Shown here: one piece after another, positions 53,703 to 61,529 of the stretch
Numbering within the stretch: the first letter of the stretch is position 1
How the letters are laid out: each line of letters opens with the position of its first letter
Source: Vibrio xiamenensis
GTDB taxonomy: Bacteria; Pseudomonadota; Gammaproteobacteria; Enterobacterales; Vibrionaceae
Assembly (NCBI RefSeq): GCF_900100015.1
Contig: NZ_FNDD01000022.1
Location: forward strand, 1-64,000
Length of the DNA stretch: 64,000 bases
Direction: 5' to 3'
The notes under the pieces: model-generated
Seen by the model: only the letters and a program-made list of their open reading frames with translations
The model's database searches: none
Told to the model about the DNA's origin: nothing
Program-made: the position numbers and the translations under genes

Positions 53703-54478
53703 GATTCACTCTCGTTGTGATGAGCTATGACCAGCTCAGTTTGGTTGATTTGGCAAAGTTTGGTGATGTCTTTGACGTTTGCATCGATAAATAGCCGATT
53801 GATTTCATGCAGTTTACCACTGACAATTGGTGCGTAGCGGCCTAATTTACTGCTATCTGCCATCAGCCAACATTGTTCACTCTGCTCGATGATGGCGCGA
53901 GTCAAACTGGCTTCTTCAGGGGTAAAATCGAGCAGTTGACCTTGCGCACCTAAGCCGCCCACACCAAATATACCTATTTTAATATTGAATTGGCGATAAA
54001 ACTGCGTGGTTGCTTCACCCACGGTATCTTCATCTGAGGAGCGCACCGCGCCACCAGCCAAATGCAGCGAAATATTCGGGTTACGGCTTAAGGTCAGCGC
54101 AGCGTTGATATTATTGGTCACCACCGTCAATCCTGGATGATCTAATAGGGCGTGAGCCAAATGTTTTGGCGTGGTGCCAATCCCCAGAAACAAACTAATG
54201 CCTTCAGGAAGCTCACTGGCTACGCGTTGAGCGATGGTTTGCTTAGCCGGCAGGTTGAGCAGCTCACGGTTGGTAAATGATAAGTTGTCATTGGCGCTAG
54301 GCACTATGATGCCACCATGGACTCGTTTCACCATGCCTTGGTCGCTCAGCTCATTCATGTCTTTGCGAATGGTCTGTACTGAGACGGCAAATCGCTCTGA
54401 TAGTAGTGAACTCGATAGTACGCCATGGCAGCGTTGCAAATAGGCCAAAATGTCTTTTTGTCTCGACGATAAACTCAC
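53699..54478 (-). CDS. DeoR/GlpR-family repressor
   Basis: A 259-residue DeoR-type regulator. The N-terminal winged helix (SSRQKDILAYLQRCHGVLSSSLLSERFAVSVQTIRKDMNEL, about residues 3-43) has the family's typical IRxDxxxL end. The sugar-phosphate-binding domain with GIGTTPKHLA and ADSSKLG follows. GlpR-type relatives respond to glycerol-3-phosphate. As the fifth gene of the ugp operon it probably represses it, which differs from PhoB control in enterobacteria. It starts 9 bp after ugpC. Confidence 0.87.
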   Translation of the reverse strand: MSLSSRQKDILAYLQRCHGVLSSSLLSERFAVSVQTIRKDMNELSDQGMVKRVHGGIIVPSANDNLSFTNRELLNLPAKQTIAQRVASELPEGISLFLGIGTTPKHLAHALLDHPGLTVVTNNINAALTLSRNPNISLHLAGGAVRSSDEDTVGEATTQFYRQFNIKIGIFGVGGLGAQGQLLDFTPEEASLTRAIIEQSEQCWLMADSSKLGRYAPIVSGKLHEINRLFIDANVKDITKLCQINQTELVIAHHNESES

Positions 54479-54487
54479 AGCGAACCT

Positions 54488-55597
54488 TTATGCGATAGCC
54501 TGTTGATAGCGAGTGCTGGTTTGGGCGCCGTGAGGTATTGGCTCCAACGCGGTTATGCGTTTGCCTCGCTGGTCAAAAAGATGCAGGTTTTCCAACGCAA
54601 TGTGCACTGTGATACGCTTGCTGCCAATCTCTATCTCTTCGGTGGCAGCAATAAAAGGCTCTTGATTGACCGTTCCATGTACCAGTTGATTTGGCCCTAG
54701 GGGTTCGACGACATTGACTTTAACGTCAATGGCAATATCTAGCTCATTAGCGCTGAGTTTGGCGTGTTCAGGGCGAATACCGAGCGTTACCTCACCGTTA
54801 CCAAATGCGCAAAGTGATGGGTTATAGAGCTCACAGTTTGCAACGCGCAATGTACCGTTATCTAATTGAGCTGGCAGAAAATTCATTGCTGGGCTGCCAA
54901 TAAAACTGGCGACAAAAGTACTGGCAGGGTGGTGATAGACCTCTTTCGGCGAGCCCACTTGTTCGATTTGTCCTTGGTTGAGTACCACGATGCGATCAGC
55001 AAGGGTCATGGCTTCGATTTGATCATGGGTTACGTAGACACTGGTGACCCCAAGTTCACGTTGTAATTTTTTTATTTCCAGACGCATGTGTGCGCGCAGC
55101 GCCGCATCGAGGTTTGATAGCGGCTCGTCAAATAAAAACAGTTGCGGGTCGCGCACAATCGCTCGTCCCATCGCCACACGCTGACGTTGGCCGCCTGAGA
55201 GCTTAGCTGGTTTGCGTTGCAGATAGGGTTCAATTTTCAGCGTCTTAGCCACTTTAGAAATTTTTGCTTCGATGGTGTGTCTATCGACGCCACGATTTTT
55301 TAGCCCATAGGCGAGGTTGTTGTACACCGTCATATGCGGGTAGAGCGCGTAGTTTTGAAACACCATCGCGATATCGCGCAGCGCGGGTTTTTCGCCATCA
55401 ACGCGTCGACCACTCAAATGAATTTCTCCGCCGGAAATGGCTTCTAAACCGGCAATCGAGCGCAAAATTGACGACTTACCACAGCCGGATGGACCGACTA
55501 AAACAATGAATTCGCCATCTGCGATATCAAGGCTGACGCCTTTGACGGCCTGATGGCCGTTCTCATAGGTTTTGATTAAGTTTTTAATTTCTAACAT
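54488..55597 (-). CDS. ugpC: Glycerol-3-phosphate ABC transporter ATPase
   Basis: A 369-residue MalK/UgpC-type ATPase. Walker A is VGPSGCGKSS (about residues 36-45), signature LSGGQRQR, Walker B LFLFDEPLSNLD and H-loop YVTHD; the C-terminal TOBE-type regulatory domain starts near 240 (LGIRPEHAKL). It drives uptake through UgpA and UgpE. I prefer the start at 55597 (MLEIKNLIKTY), nine bases after aagga. Confidence 0.9.
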   Translation of the reverse strand: MLEIKNLIKTYENGHQAVKGVSLDIADGEFIVLVGPSGCGKSSILRSIAGLEAISGGEIHLSGRRVDGEKPALRDIAMVFQNYALYPHMTVYNNLAYGLKNRGVDRHTIEAKISKVAKTLKIEPYLQRKPAKLSGGQRQRVAMGRAIVRDPQLFLFDEPLSNLDAALRAHMRLEIKKLQRELGVTSVYVTHDQIEAMTLADRIVVLNQGQIEQVGSPKEVYHHPASTFVASFIGSPAMNFLPAQLDNGTLRVANCELYNPSLCAFGNGEVTLGIRPEHAKLSANELDIAIDVKVNVVEPLGPNQLVHGTVNQEPFIAATEEIEIGSKRITVHIALENLHLFDQRGKRITALEPIPHGAQTSTRYQQAIA

Positions 55598-55660
55598 TGG
55601 ATAGATTCCTTGCAATCATCAAAGCTTGCCAAATGACCCGGCTTGCGCCGTTCGATGTGG

Positions 55661-56503
55661 TCATTTTTCGCTTTCGACTAAACCCTTTACGAACCAGCGC
55701 TGAAAAATCACCACCACTAAAATCGGTGGCAACATGGCGTAAATCACCATCGCAAAAGCGAAATCGTATCTTGGTGTGCGCGTCTCGCGAATGTTGTTGA
55801 GCAGTTGCTTAATCCCCATCACGATGGTGTTGTAGTTTTCATCGGTGGTCATCATGATCGGCCATAAATATTGATTCCAACCAACCACAAACATGATGAT
55901 GAAAATGGCCGCCACCATGGTTTTGGAAAGCGGTAGCAGAATATCGATAAAGAAGCGAAACGGCCCTGCGTTATCAAGTTGCGCCGCCTCAAGAAGTTCG
56001 TCAGGCACGGTTTTGAAGAACTGACGAAAGAAGAAGGTTGCGGTTGCACTGGCGATAAGTGGCAGCACTAGGCCAGAAAAGCTGTTCAACATGCCAAGGC
56101 TAGACACCACTTCATAAGAAGGAATGATGCGCACTTCCAGTGGCAATAACAGGGTGACAAAAATCAGCCAGAACCATAGGGTGGCGTAGGGCAAACGAAA
56201 GTACACCAAAGCAAATGCCGCCATCAGCGAGATAATGATTTTACCAATCGCAAAGCCAAGCCCCATGACAATCGAATTGAATACCATGGTTTGAGTGGTG
56301 ACTTGGCCGGCAAAGCCAGTTGCGCGGCTCCACGCTTCGCGATAAACATCGATAAAGTGATCGCCGGGCCACCATTGCAGGCCATCGGTCAAAATGGTGT
56401 TGGGATCGTGGGTTGAGCTGGCGAAAATCAGCCAAATCGGCACCAGCATAAATAGGGCGCCGGTGATTAAAATAATATGATCGGACAATCGTTGAATGTT
56501 CAT
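55661..56503 (-). CDS. ugpE: Glycerol-3-phosphate ABC transporter permease
   Basis: A 280-residue inner-membrane permease with about six helices and the EAA loop (ELLEAAQLDNAGPFRFFIDILLP, about 190-212) that contacts the ATPase. Partner of UgpA. An aaggag site precedes ATGATG; the second ATG at 56503 has better spacing than the first at 56506. Confidence 0.9.
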   Translation of the reverse strand: MNIQRLSDHIILITGALFMLVPIWLIFASSTHDPNTILTDGLQWWPGDHFIDVYREAWSRATGFAGQVTTQTMVFNSIVMGLGFAIGKIIISLMAAFALVYFRLPYATLWFWLIFVTLLLPLEVRIIPSYEVVSSLGMLNSFSGLVLPLIASATATFFFRQFFKTVPDELLEAAQLDNAGPFRFFIDILLPLSKTMVAAIFIIMFVVGWNQYLWPIMMTTDENYNTIVMGIKQLLNNIRETRTPRYDFAFAMVIYAMLPPILVVVIFQRWFVKGLVESEK

Positions 56504-56559
56504 CATCGCTCCTTGAGAGTTCGGTCCACTCGCGCGTTTGCGCAGCCATACATTGCGCA

Positions 56560-57441
56560 TCAGTAATGCACGCGTTTTTCAACAAAACGAAATTGAATAA
56601 ATGTCAGGCTGAGCACCAGAATCAGCAGCACCACCGATTGCGCAGAACTGCCGCCAAGGTCGGCGCCGACAAAACCATCACGATAGACTTTGTACACCAG
56701 CGAGGTTGTGCTTCCACCAGGGCCACCATTGGTCATGGTGTCGATAACGCCAAAGGTGTCGAAAAATGCATAGGTGAGGTTAATCACCAGTAAGAAAAAA
56801 CCGGTAGGCGCCAGTAAAGGAAACGTGATGCTCCAAAAACGCTTGTTATCGCTGACACAATCCAGTGTTGCGGCTTCTTTGACAGCATGAGAAATCGACT
56901 GCAATCCGGCCAAAAAGTAGATGAAGTTAACCGCGACTTGTTTCCAAACCGAAACTAAAATGAGCGCAAAAGTGGCGTCAAACGGGTCGGTTTGAAAGCT
57001 AAAATGCCAACCAAGGGCGGCGAAGAAATCGGTGAGTACGCCAATATGGGGGTTAAACAAAAAACTGCCAATCACACCGGCAATGGCTGGCGCAACCGCA
57101 TACACCCAAGTGAGCGTGACTTTATAAGAACTTTGGCCGTGAATGACGTTGTCGGCTTTGACCGCCAGCAGTAGCGCCAGCGCCAATGAGAAAAACGATA
57201 CGGCAAACGCAAAGCACAGCGTAAAGCCGACCGATTTGAGGTATTCGTCTGAGGCAAACAGCATTTGGTAGTTTTCAAACCACACAAAGGTCGAAGACAT
57301 GCCCCATGGGTCTTCAAGCATAAAAGACAAATACACCGCTTTAAGCGCCGGGTAGACGAAAAATATCGTGATGATGATGATCTGCGGTGCCAAAAAAAAG
57401 TAAGGCAGTGCAGAGTGGTTAAATTGTTGACGTCGTTGCAT
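56560..57441 (-). CDS. ugpA: Glycerol-3-phosphate ABC transporter permease
   Basis: A 293-residue inner-membrane permease with about six helices and an EAA loop (AVKEAATLDCVSDNKRFWSITFPLL, about 195-219). It forms the channel with UgpE. Start at 57441 (MQRRQQFNHSALPYFFLAPQ) with gggaag upstream. A strong hairpin lies between ugpB and this gene. Confidence 0.9.
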   Translation of the reverse strand: MQRRQQFNHSALPYFFLAPQIIIITIFFVYPALKAVYLSFMLEDPWGMSSTFVWFENYQMLFASDEYLKSVGFTLCFAFAVSFFSLALALLLAVKADNVIHGQSSYKVTLTWVYAVAPAIAGVIGSFLFNPHIGVLTDFFAALGWHFSFQTDPFDATFALILVSVWKQVAVNFIYFLAGLQSISHAVKEAATLDCVSDNKRFWSITFPLLAPTGFFLLVINLTYAFFDTFGVIDTMTNGGPGGSTTSLVYKVYRDGFVGADLGGSSAQSVVLLILVLSLTFIQFRFVEKRVHY

Positions 57442-57468
57442 GACAAACTTCCCGCAGCAAAAACACAT

Positions 57469-57491
57469 GGCCTCACTATGTTAGTGAGGCC
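57469..57491 (-). terminator. Hairpin between ugpB and ugpA
   Basis: ggcctcacta/tagtgaggcc (57469-57478 and 57482-57491), a perfect 10-bp stem with a 3-base loop; on the minus strand it is followed after four bases by gttttt. It may act as a partial terminator or protect the 3' end of ugpB mRNA. Confidence 0.65.
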
Positions 57492-57503
57492 AACCAAGCA
57501 AGA

Positions 57504-58799
57504 TCAGTTTTTGACTGTGCGCGCAAAGCGTTTGAGTAATTGCGAGCTCTCTTGCTCGACTTTATTCAAGCTGGTTTCGACACTGGAAGAGCCTGCAAAA
57601 ATATTGTCGAACTCGCGGTTCATCACTTCGCGAATTTGCGGATAGAAACCAAGGCGGTAGCCTTTTGCCCATTCACCATCAGCAAGACTGAGCTGCTTAA
57701 CTCCCACTTCTGCGTCTGGGTTTTGTTGGTAATAGCCAGAGGCTTTAGTGAGCTCATAAGCGGCATTGGTGACAGGCACATAGCCGGTGGTTTTATGCCA
57801 GTACATTTGAGTTTCTGGTTTGGTCAGGTAGTTGAAAAATGCCGCAACGCCTTTATCTTGAGTTTTATCGTGACCGCTAAGGGCAAACAGCGCTCCGCCA
57901 CCAATAAAGGTGTGCACTGGATGTGCGTTGAGTTTTGACCAATATGGCAAATAGGCGGTGCCAAGCTGGAATTTGACGCGGTCACGCAGTCCGCCAAATG
58001 AACCGGAAGAGCCGATCCACATCGCCACTTCTTGACGCTCAAACGGAGTTTGGTTCGCGTCCCAATCGCTGCCGTAGTATTTGTAATAGCCTTCGTCTGA
58101 CCACTGCTTGAGCTTGTTGAAATGCATGATCATGTCTTTGCTGTTGAAATCAAGTTTCGTCGCTAAACCGTTGTAACCATTGTGTTCATCCGCCAGCGGC
58201 AAGTTGTGGCGAGATTTGAAGTTTTCAAACATGATCCACGGTGTATGAGATTGAGAGAACGCAATGTAGCCTGCTTTTTTGAGCTTAGCGGCTGCCGCTT
58301 CAATGTCTTCATAGGTCTTTGGTACGTCAACGCCTGCTTTTGCCAGTACATCCTTGTTGTAATAGAGCACTGGAGTTGAACTATTAAACGGCATTCCCAC
58401 CATCTTACCTTTGGCATCGGCATAGAAATTACGTACGCCAGCTAAATAGTCTTTGGCGTTAAATGAGTAACCGGAGTCGACCATGATGTCTTCAACTGGC
58501 TTTGCCACACCGGGGGCGTTCATGATGGTGGCCGCGCCAGCATCAAAGACTTGCAAAATGTTCGGCGCTTGACCGGCGCGAAATGCGGCGATACCTGCGG
58601 TAAGGGTTTCGGTGTAGCTGCCTTTGTAGACAGGGGTGATTTTGTATTGGTCTTGTGAGGCATTGAACTCCTCAGCCATGTGGTTGACGGTGTCGCCTAA
58701 TTGGCCGCCCATTGCATGCCACCAAGTAATTTCGGTTGCCGAAAAAGCGTTTGCAGAGACAGTCGCAGACAAAAGGCCTGCTAGCCATAACTTGTTCAT
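57504..58799 (-). CDS. ugpB: Glycerol-3-phosphate-binding protein
   Basis: A 431-residue periplasmic binding protein with a signal peptide (about residues 1-20, cleaved after FSA). The mature N-terminus TEITWWHAMGGQLGDTVNHMAEEFN is typical of UgpB; TGYVPVTNAAYELT near 350 is also conserved. It binds glycerol-3-phosphate or its diesters. First gene of the ugpBAEC-deoR-ugpQ operon. Confidence 0.93.
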   Translation of the reverse strand: MNKLWLAGLLSATVSANAFSATEITWWHAMGGQLGDTVNHMAEEFNASQDQYKITPVYKGSYTETLTAGIAAFRAGQAPNILQVFDAGAATIMNAPGVAKPVEDIMVDSGYSFNAKDYLAGVRNFYADAKGKMVGMPFNSSTPVLYYNKDVLAKAGVDVPKTYEDIEAAAAKLKKAGYIAFSQSHTPWIMFENFKSRHNLPLADEHNGYNGLATKLDFNSKDMIMHFNKLKQWSDEGYYKYYGSDWDANQTPFERQEVAMWIGSSGSFGGLRDRVKFQLGTAYLPYWSKLNAHPVHTFIGGGALFALSGHDKTQDKGVAAFFNYLTKPETQMYWHKTTGYVPVTNAAYELTKASGYYQQNPDAEVGVKQLSLADGEWAKGYRLGFYPQIREVMNREFDNIFAGSSSVETSLNKVEQESSQLLKRFARTVKN

Positions 58800-59155
58800 T
58801 GATCATTTCCTTGTAAAGTTTCGAACGAGGCATAGTGTGTTTCGCTTGATGATCATGGTGCGTGGCGTTTGTTGCAGATTGGTGAGCCACAGATGTCAGC
58901 TTAGTGAAGCTTTTATGGCTAATTTGTGGCAGCTCATATTAAAAGTGATTGAATTTAAAAGTAATTAATATGACGTTCGCTAATGTTAGAAGCGAAATGA
59001 AATCGGCGATTGCGAAACTAATGGAGGGGCGCGTTTTAAGTTTGCTGTGCAGAATTGTTGTCAGCTAGGGATTATTTTTGTCGCCACAAATAGCGCGCTT
59101 TGGCATTATTGGCGCGCCGCGCAATGATGCCGTGAATCTTTAATGAGTACTGCCT
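58800..59155. promoter_or_regulatory. Promoter region between ugpB and an EamA gene
   Basis: No gene. Two tttcg blocks 21 bp apart (58819-58823 and 58840-58844) are in the position for a DeoR-type operator in front of ugpB. A gtcatatta element (about 58968, minus strand) resembles half a Pho box but a second half is not convincing. The rest is AT-rich. Confidence 0.45.
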
Positions 59156-60031
59156 GTGAATGCTGAACGTAAAGCGAGTTGGATCTTGGTCCTAACCACA
59201 CTGTTTGCTGCTTTTGGTTGGATTTTTTCCAAACAGACGATTGCAGGATTACCGCCGTTTGGCTTTGTCGGATTGCGGTTTTTGCTTGCTTCACTGTGCA
59301 TTTTGCCACTCTGTCATCGAGCGCTAAAGCAAGCCAGTGGTCAAGATATTGGCCGCGCGGCGCTGGTGGGTGTTTTACTTAGCGGCGCACTGCTGAGTTG
59401 GATTCATGCCATTTCGATTAGCGATACATTAGGCGAGGGCGCGTTTATCGTTAGCCTGTCGATGCTGATCGTGCCATTAATTGCTTGGGCGCTGTTCAAA
59501 CAACGCCCCAAACGTATCTTCTGGGTCTCTTTGCCTATCGCAGTGATCGGTTTGGGATTTCTGTCGCTATCGGAAGGATGGCATCCACAAGCCAGTCAGC
59601 TGTGGTTTTTGATCAATGCCACCATGCTCGCTCTGCATTTCAATATCAACAGCAAATACTCACAAACTCTACCCGTGTTGCTGCTCACCTGTATTCAACT
59701 GTTTGTCACTGGTGTGCTGGCGATGATCGCCAGCTTGCTGTTTGAAACCGCACCGCCAAGTGTCGAGCCGAGTATTTGGGGGTGGTTTGCATTAAGTGCT
59801 CTGTTGGCGACGGCGTTGCGCTATGTGCTGCAGACGTTAGGTCAAAAACACATCAATCCTGGTAATGCGGCGCTGATTATGATTTTAGAGCCAGTTTGGA
59901 CTGTGGTGCTCAGTGTGGTGTGGTATGCCGAGCAGCTTTCTCATGCCAAGTTGTTTGGTTGTGTGCTGATTTTGTTCGCATTGCTGGTTTATCGTACTGA
60001 TGGTCGTTTTAGACTGCGCCGCTTTAGCTAG
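59156..60031 (+). CDS. EamA/DMT-family transporter
   Basis: A 291-residue protein with about ten hydrophobic helices in two EamA repeats; the second repeat carries the ALIMILEPVWTVVLSVVW segment typical of the family. It probably exports a metabolite or amino acid. It starts with GTG; the ribosome binding site is weak. A single gene, unrelated in sequence detail to the EamA gene at 16697. Confidence 0.8.
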   Translation: MNAERKASWILVLTTLFAAFGWIFSKQTIAGLPPFGFVGLRFLLASLCILPLCHRALKQASGQDIGRAALVGVLLSGALLSWIHAISISDTLGEGAFIVSLSMLIVPLIAWALFKQRPKRIFWVSLPIAVIGLGFLSLSEGWHPQASQLWFLINATMLALHFNINSKYSQTLPVLLLTCIQLFVTGVLAMIASLLFETAPPSVEPSIWGWFALSALLATALRYVLQTLGQKHINPGNAALIMILEPVWTVVLSVVWYAEQLSHAKLFGCVLILFALLVYRTDGRFRLRRFS

Positions 60032-60223
60032 AATAATGCGCTGTTTTGGTGAATCACAGACGCATTTTGGTGCAAGGTGATAAGTTCCAAATTTTGTAAA
60101 AGGTTAATTTTGTAAAATTTACATCTGATATTCATTTCCTTTAAAAAATTATGTTGAAGCGATCTAGAGGGTTGTTGGTATAATCGACATTGTTTTATGT
60201 GGAATCATCTCAGGGAGAGAACA

Positions 60224-61177
60224 ATGAAAATCGGTGTGATTGGTGCAGGTGCAGTCGGCGTTGGCGTATGCAACTACCTATTGACCATGGGCAGTGTCAG
60301 TGAACTGGTATTGCTTGACCAAAACCTTGAACGTGCAGAAGGGGAAGTGTTTGACTTTCGCCATACTGCGGCACTGACGTTTTCGAAAAATACCCATATT
60401 ATTGCTACCGACGATTATCTCACCTTAATCGGCGCAGATATTGTCGTGATCACCGCTGGCGCGCAGATCAAAGAAGGTCAGCCGCGTTCTGAACTTGCAG
60501 AAGTGAACAGCCAAATCGGCGTGGAAATTGCCAAAAAAATCGAACGTGTCGCCCCCGGCGCTAAGTTAATTATTGTCACTAACCCATGTGATATCGTCGC
60601 GCACTTTATTGTTAAGAATACGCAATACAAAGCTCAGCAAGTGATCAGCAGCGGCTGCGTGATTGATACGGCGCGTTTGATGTCGATTGTGGCAGGGCGC
60701 ATTAACCTTGACCCGAAAAATGTGTTTGGTTATGTACTGGGTGAACACGGCAGCAACTGTTTCACGCCGAAGAGTTTGATCTCCATTGCTGGTCAACCGG
60801 CGGATTACTACTGCGATACGCACCGTATTCCGCGCATTGATGCCGACGAGTTACTTGAGTCAGTGAAACAAGCGGGCTTTGAGATATTTAAACGTAAACG
60901 CAATACTACCCACGGCATCGCCGCAAGCGTATTTCGCATCATTCAAGCCATTATGATCAATGAGCGCTCGGTACTGCCGGTCGGCAGTATGATGCAAGGG
61001 GATTACGGTTTGGAAAATGTGGTGTTGAGCCTTCCGACCATCATTGGCAGCAACGGTGCTGAGTCGATTTTGCAGCATCCATTTAGTGATGAAGAGCAAA
61101 AGACCCTGCAGAAAATTGCGCAGAATTTACAGGCGTTGATTGCAAACGTTGCGGCGAACACGGGTCTTAAAGGTTAA
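60224..61177 (+). CDS. LDH/MDH-family 2-hydroxyacid dehydrogenase
   Basis: A 317-residue NAD-dependent enzyme. The Rossmann motif is GVIGAGAVGVG at the N-terminus. Catalytic residues are all there: Arg88, Asp148 and Arg151 (VIDTARL) and His175 (GEHGSN). The specificity position after AGA (Gln in lactate, Arg in malate dehydrogenases) is Ile82, so neither lactate nor malate is the obvious substrate; a bulky or hydrophobic 2-oxoacid is likely. The start at 60224 follows agggagaga; the frame is open to 60197. Commonly annotated as lactate dehydrogenase. Confidence 0.82.
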   Translation: MKIGVIGAGAVGVGVCNYLLTMGSVSELVLLDQNLERAEGEVFDFRHTAALTFSKNTHIIATDDYLTLIGADIVVITAGAQIKEGQPRSELAEVNSQIGVEIAKKIERVAPGAKLIIVTNPCDIVAHFIVKNTQYKAQQVISSGCVIDTARLMSIVAGRINLDPKNVFGYVLGEHGSNCFTPKSLISIAGQPADYYCDTHRIPRIDADELLESVKQAGFEIFKRKRNTTHGIAASVFRIIQAIMINERSVLPVGSMMQGDYGLENVVLSLPTIIGSNGAESILQHPFSDEEQKTLQKIAQNLQALIANVAANTGLKG

Positions 61178-61529
61178 TCTTCCAACTAGCGCTGAGAAAG
61201 GATTGTTAAAAAGCACAGGTTTTGGCCTGTGCTCTTTTATTGCTGGCTGAATAGGTGGAGCTGACTGGGTAGCGGCGAGTGGGTCAGGAGAGATGGTTGT
61301 TCAGCGCTGCATCTTGTGGTCGTTTACCTTGTTTCGTAAAAGTATAGGTACGCAAAAGTATAGTTACGCAAAAGTGTGCATTTTCTGTTGTGCGCACTGT
61401 TGTTTATCGATGTTTAATTATTGAGCAAACGAATGCGGTGAGGGTGAACTATTCATAAAATAAATTGTAATGAGAATTAAACTCAGTTAGATTTTTGCGA
61501 CTAACTTCAAATAACACTTCATAATTACA
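61178..61529. promoter_or_regulatory. Intergenic region with terminator, tandem repeat and possible Fur site
   Basis: A terminator agcacagg/cctgtgct (61212-61233) with a T-rich tail closes the dehydrogenase gene. A 16-bp tandem repeat lies at 61335-61380. Upstream of the receptor gene, ttgtaatgagaattaaa (about 61465-61481) resembles half or more of a Fur box, which would fit iron control. Confidence 0.55.
61335..61380. repeat. 16-bp tandem repeat
   Basis: cgtaaaagtataggta, cgcaaaagtatagtta and cgcaaaagtgtgca follow one another (61335, 61351, 61367). It is not at a stop codon: the nearest gene ends 158 bp before. Confidence 0.9.

Noticed and set aside
58960..58985. Possible Pho box upstream of ugpB
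   Set aside because: Only one half resembles the consensus; the second repeat is not convincing and the distance to ugpB is large.
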